In this document: positions 63,236-64,000 of the stretch, in pieces
Layout: each line of letters starts with the position of its first letter
Numbering within the stretch: the first letter of the stretch is position 1
Source: Candidatus Binatia bacterium
Lineage (GTDB): Bacteria > Desulfobacterota > Binatia > UBA12015
Length of the DNA: 64,000 nucleotides
Direction of reading: 5' to 3'
Assembly: GCA_036563615.1 (NCBI GenBank)
Contig: DATCMB010000021.1
Coordinates: 186,001-250,000 of the forward strand
Notes under the pieces: generated by a model
The model's input: the letters and a program-made list of their open reading frames with translations, nothing else
Database searches by the model: none
Told to the model about the DNA's origin: nothing
Position numbers and translations under genes: made by a program

Positions 63236-64000
63236 ATGCAAACCTACGATCGGCTCTTCATCGGCGGCGAGTGGGTCGCGCCCAGCTCGTCGGACACGAT
63301 CGACGTCGTCTCGCCCGCGACCGAGGAGGTCATCGCCCGCGTCCCCGCCGGGAAGCCGGCCGACATCGACCGCGCCGTCACGGCGGCGCGCGCTGCGTTC
63401 GACGATGGGCCGTGGCCGCGCTTGACGGTCGCCGAGCGCGTCGACTGGATGCGCAAGCTCTCGCAGGCCTTGCAGGCGCGCATGGACGACATCGCCCGGG
63501 CGATCACCACCGAGATGGGCTGCCCGATCAGCGTCTCGACGATGGCGCAGGCGCTGCCGCCGGGGATGGTGCTCGACAAGTACGCCGAGATCGCGAGCAG
63601 CCATCCGTTCGAGCAGGAGCGGCCCGGGCTCTTCGGACCCGTGATCGTGCGTCAAGAGCCGGTCGGCGTGTGCGGGCTGATCGTGCCGTGGAACTTCCCG
63701 CTCGCGATCATCGCCTTCAAGCTCGGCGCGGCGCTCGCCGCGGGCTGCACGACGGTCATCAAGCCCGCGCCCGAGACGCCGCTCGACGCCTACATCCTCG
63801 CCGAGGTCTGCGAGCAGATCGGCTTTCCGAAGGGCGTGATCAACATCGTCGTCGCCGATCGTCAGGACAGCGAGGCGCTCGTGCGGCACCCCGGCGTCGA
63901 CAAGATCTCGTTCACCGGCAACAGCATGGTCGGCCGGCGCATCGCGAGCATCTGCGGCGAGCGGCTCAAGCGCTGCACGCTCGAGCTCGGCGGCAAGTCG
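63236..64000 (+). CDS. Aldehyde dehydrogenase, 3' end outside the window
   Basis: The first 255 codons of an NAD(P)-dependent aldehyde dehydrogenase, open to the last base. The start MQTYDRLFIGGEWV, the PVGVCGLIVPWNFPL and TVIKPAPETPLDA cofactor regions, KISFTGNSMVGRRIA and the LELGGKS motif with the general-base Glu are present. The catalytic Cys lies beyond the window. It oxidises an aldehyde to a carboxylate; the substrate is unknown. Confidence 0.95.
   Translation, partial: MQTYDRLFIGGEWVAPSSSDTIDVVSPATEEVIARVPAGKPADIDRAVTAARAAFDDGPWPRLTVAERVDWMRKLSQALQARMDDIARAITTEMGCPISVSTMAQALPPGMVLDKYAEIASSHPFEQERPGLFGPVIVRQEPVGVCGLIVPWNFPLAIIAFKLGAALAAGCTTVIKPAPETPLDAYILAEVCEQIGFPKGVINIVVADRQDSEALVRHPGVDKISFTGNSMVGRRIASICGERLKRCTLELGGKS

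Overview
The window is one uninterrupted piece of a very GC-rich (about 70 percent by eye), gene-dense bacterial chromosome with Gram-negative envelope genes: a type IV pilus secretin, a LolB-like lipoprotein, TonB/ExbB/ExbD and many lipobox proteins. Two sequences that match sigma-54 promoters, the order amtB-PII-glnA, and the pilMNOPQ-aro gene string suggest a lineage of the former Deltaproteobacteria or a neighbour (Binatota, Myxococcota or Desulfobacterota-like). This placement is inference; no 16S rRNA gene is present. Genes are tightly packed, and many neighbours overlap by 4 bases.

Layout. 1-6.8 kb (+): end of a TPR protein, LolB-like lipoprotein, oligopeptide-type binding protein, and an SbcD/SbcC-like (YhaO/YhaN-type) nuclease-ATPase pair. 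6.9-7.8 kb (-): aroQ-accB. 7.9-11.2 kb: small membrane protein, an Ig-repeat surface protein and a second secreted lipoprotein. 11.3-19.7 kb (-): pilM-pilN-pilO-pilP-pilQ-aroC-aroK-aroB, with a sigma-54-like promoter and leader hairpins. 19.9-26.7 kb (+): priA, def, fmt, rsmB and a metallophosphoesterase, then tRNA-Pro(CGG). 27.1-31.7 kb (+): membrane coiled-coil protein, plsY, then the nitrogen module amtB-PII-glnA. 32-45 kb: a lipoprotein behind an 18-bp palindrome, two AMP-forming acyl-CoA ligases (-), an orphan histidine kinase, a quinone oxidoreductase, a pectinacetylesterase-like lipoprotein, and a run of acyl-CoA dehydrogenase, membrane protein, MFS exporter and class III CoA-transferase. 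44.9-50 kb: a His-tailed secreted protein, tonB-exbB-exbD, an NAPE-PLD-like hydrolase and a PhoX-like Tat protein. 50.2-53.4 kb (-): pheS-pheT of the archaeal/eukaryotic type. 53.7-57 kb: an M28-like protein, a glycolipid-binding-like protein, and a low-GC patch holding a multiply frameshifted gene. 57-64 kb (+): VOC and SRPBCC proteins, an esterase, an M28 peptidase with a Cys-rich lipoprotein, a FemABX-like protein, a SnoaL-like protein and the start of an aldehyde dehydrogenase.

How the genes work together: the shikimate genes (aroQ, aroB, aroK, aroC) make chorismate, with aroCKB downstream of the pilus assembly genes. amtB, PII and glnA take up, sense and assimilate ammonium. def and fmt are the opposing formyl-Met enzymes. 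The 32-45 kb stretch is typical acyl-CoA catabolism.

The points most worth a second look are the archaeal-type PheRS, the decayed winged-helix/GDGN gene, the two sigma-54 promoters, the perfect palindrome at 31.9 kb, and an M28-like protein that appears to have lost a metal ligand. I found no CRISPR array, insertion sequence, prophage or rRNA.
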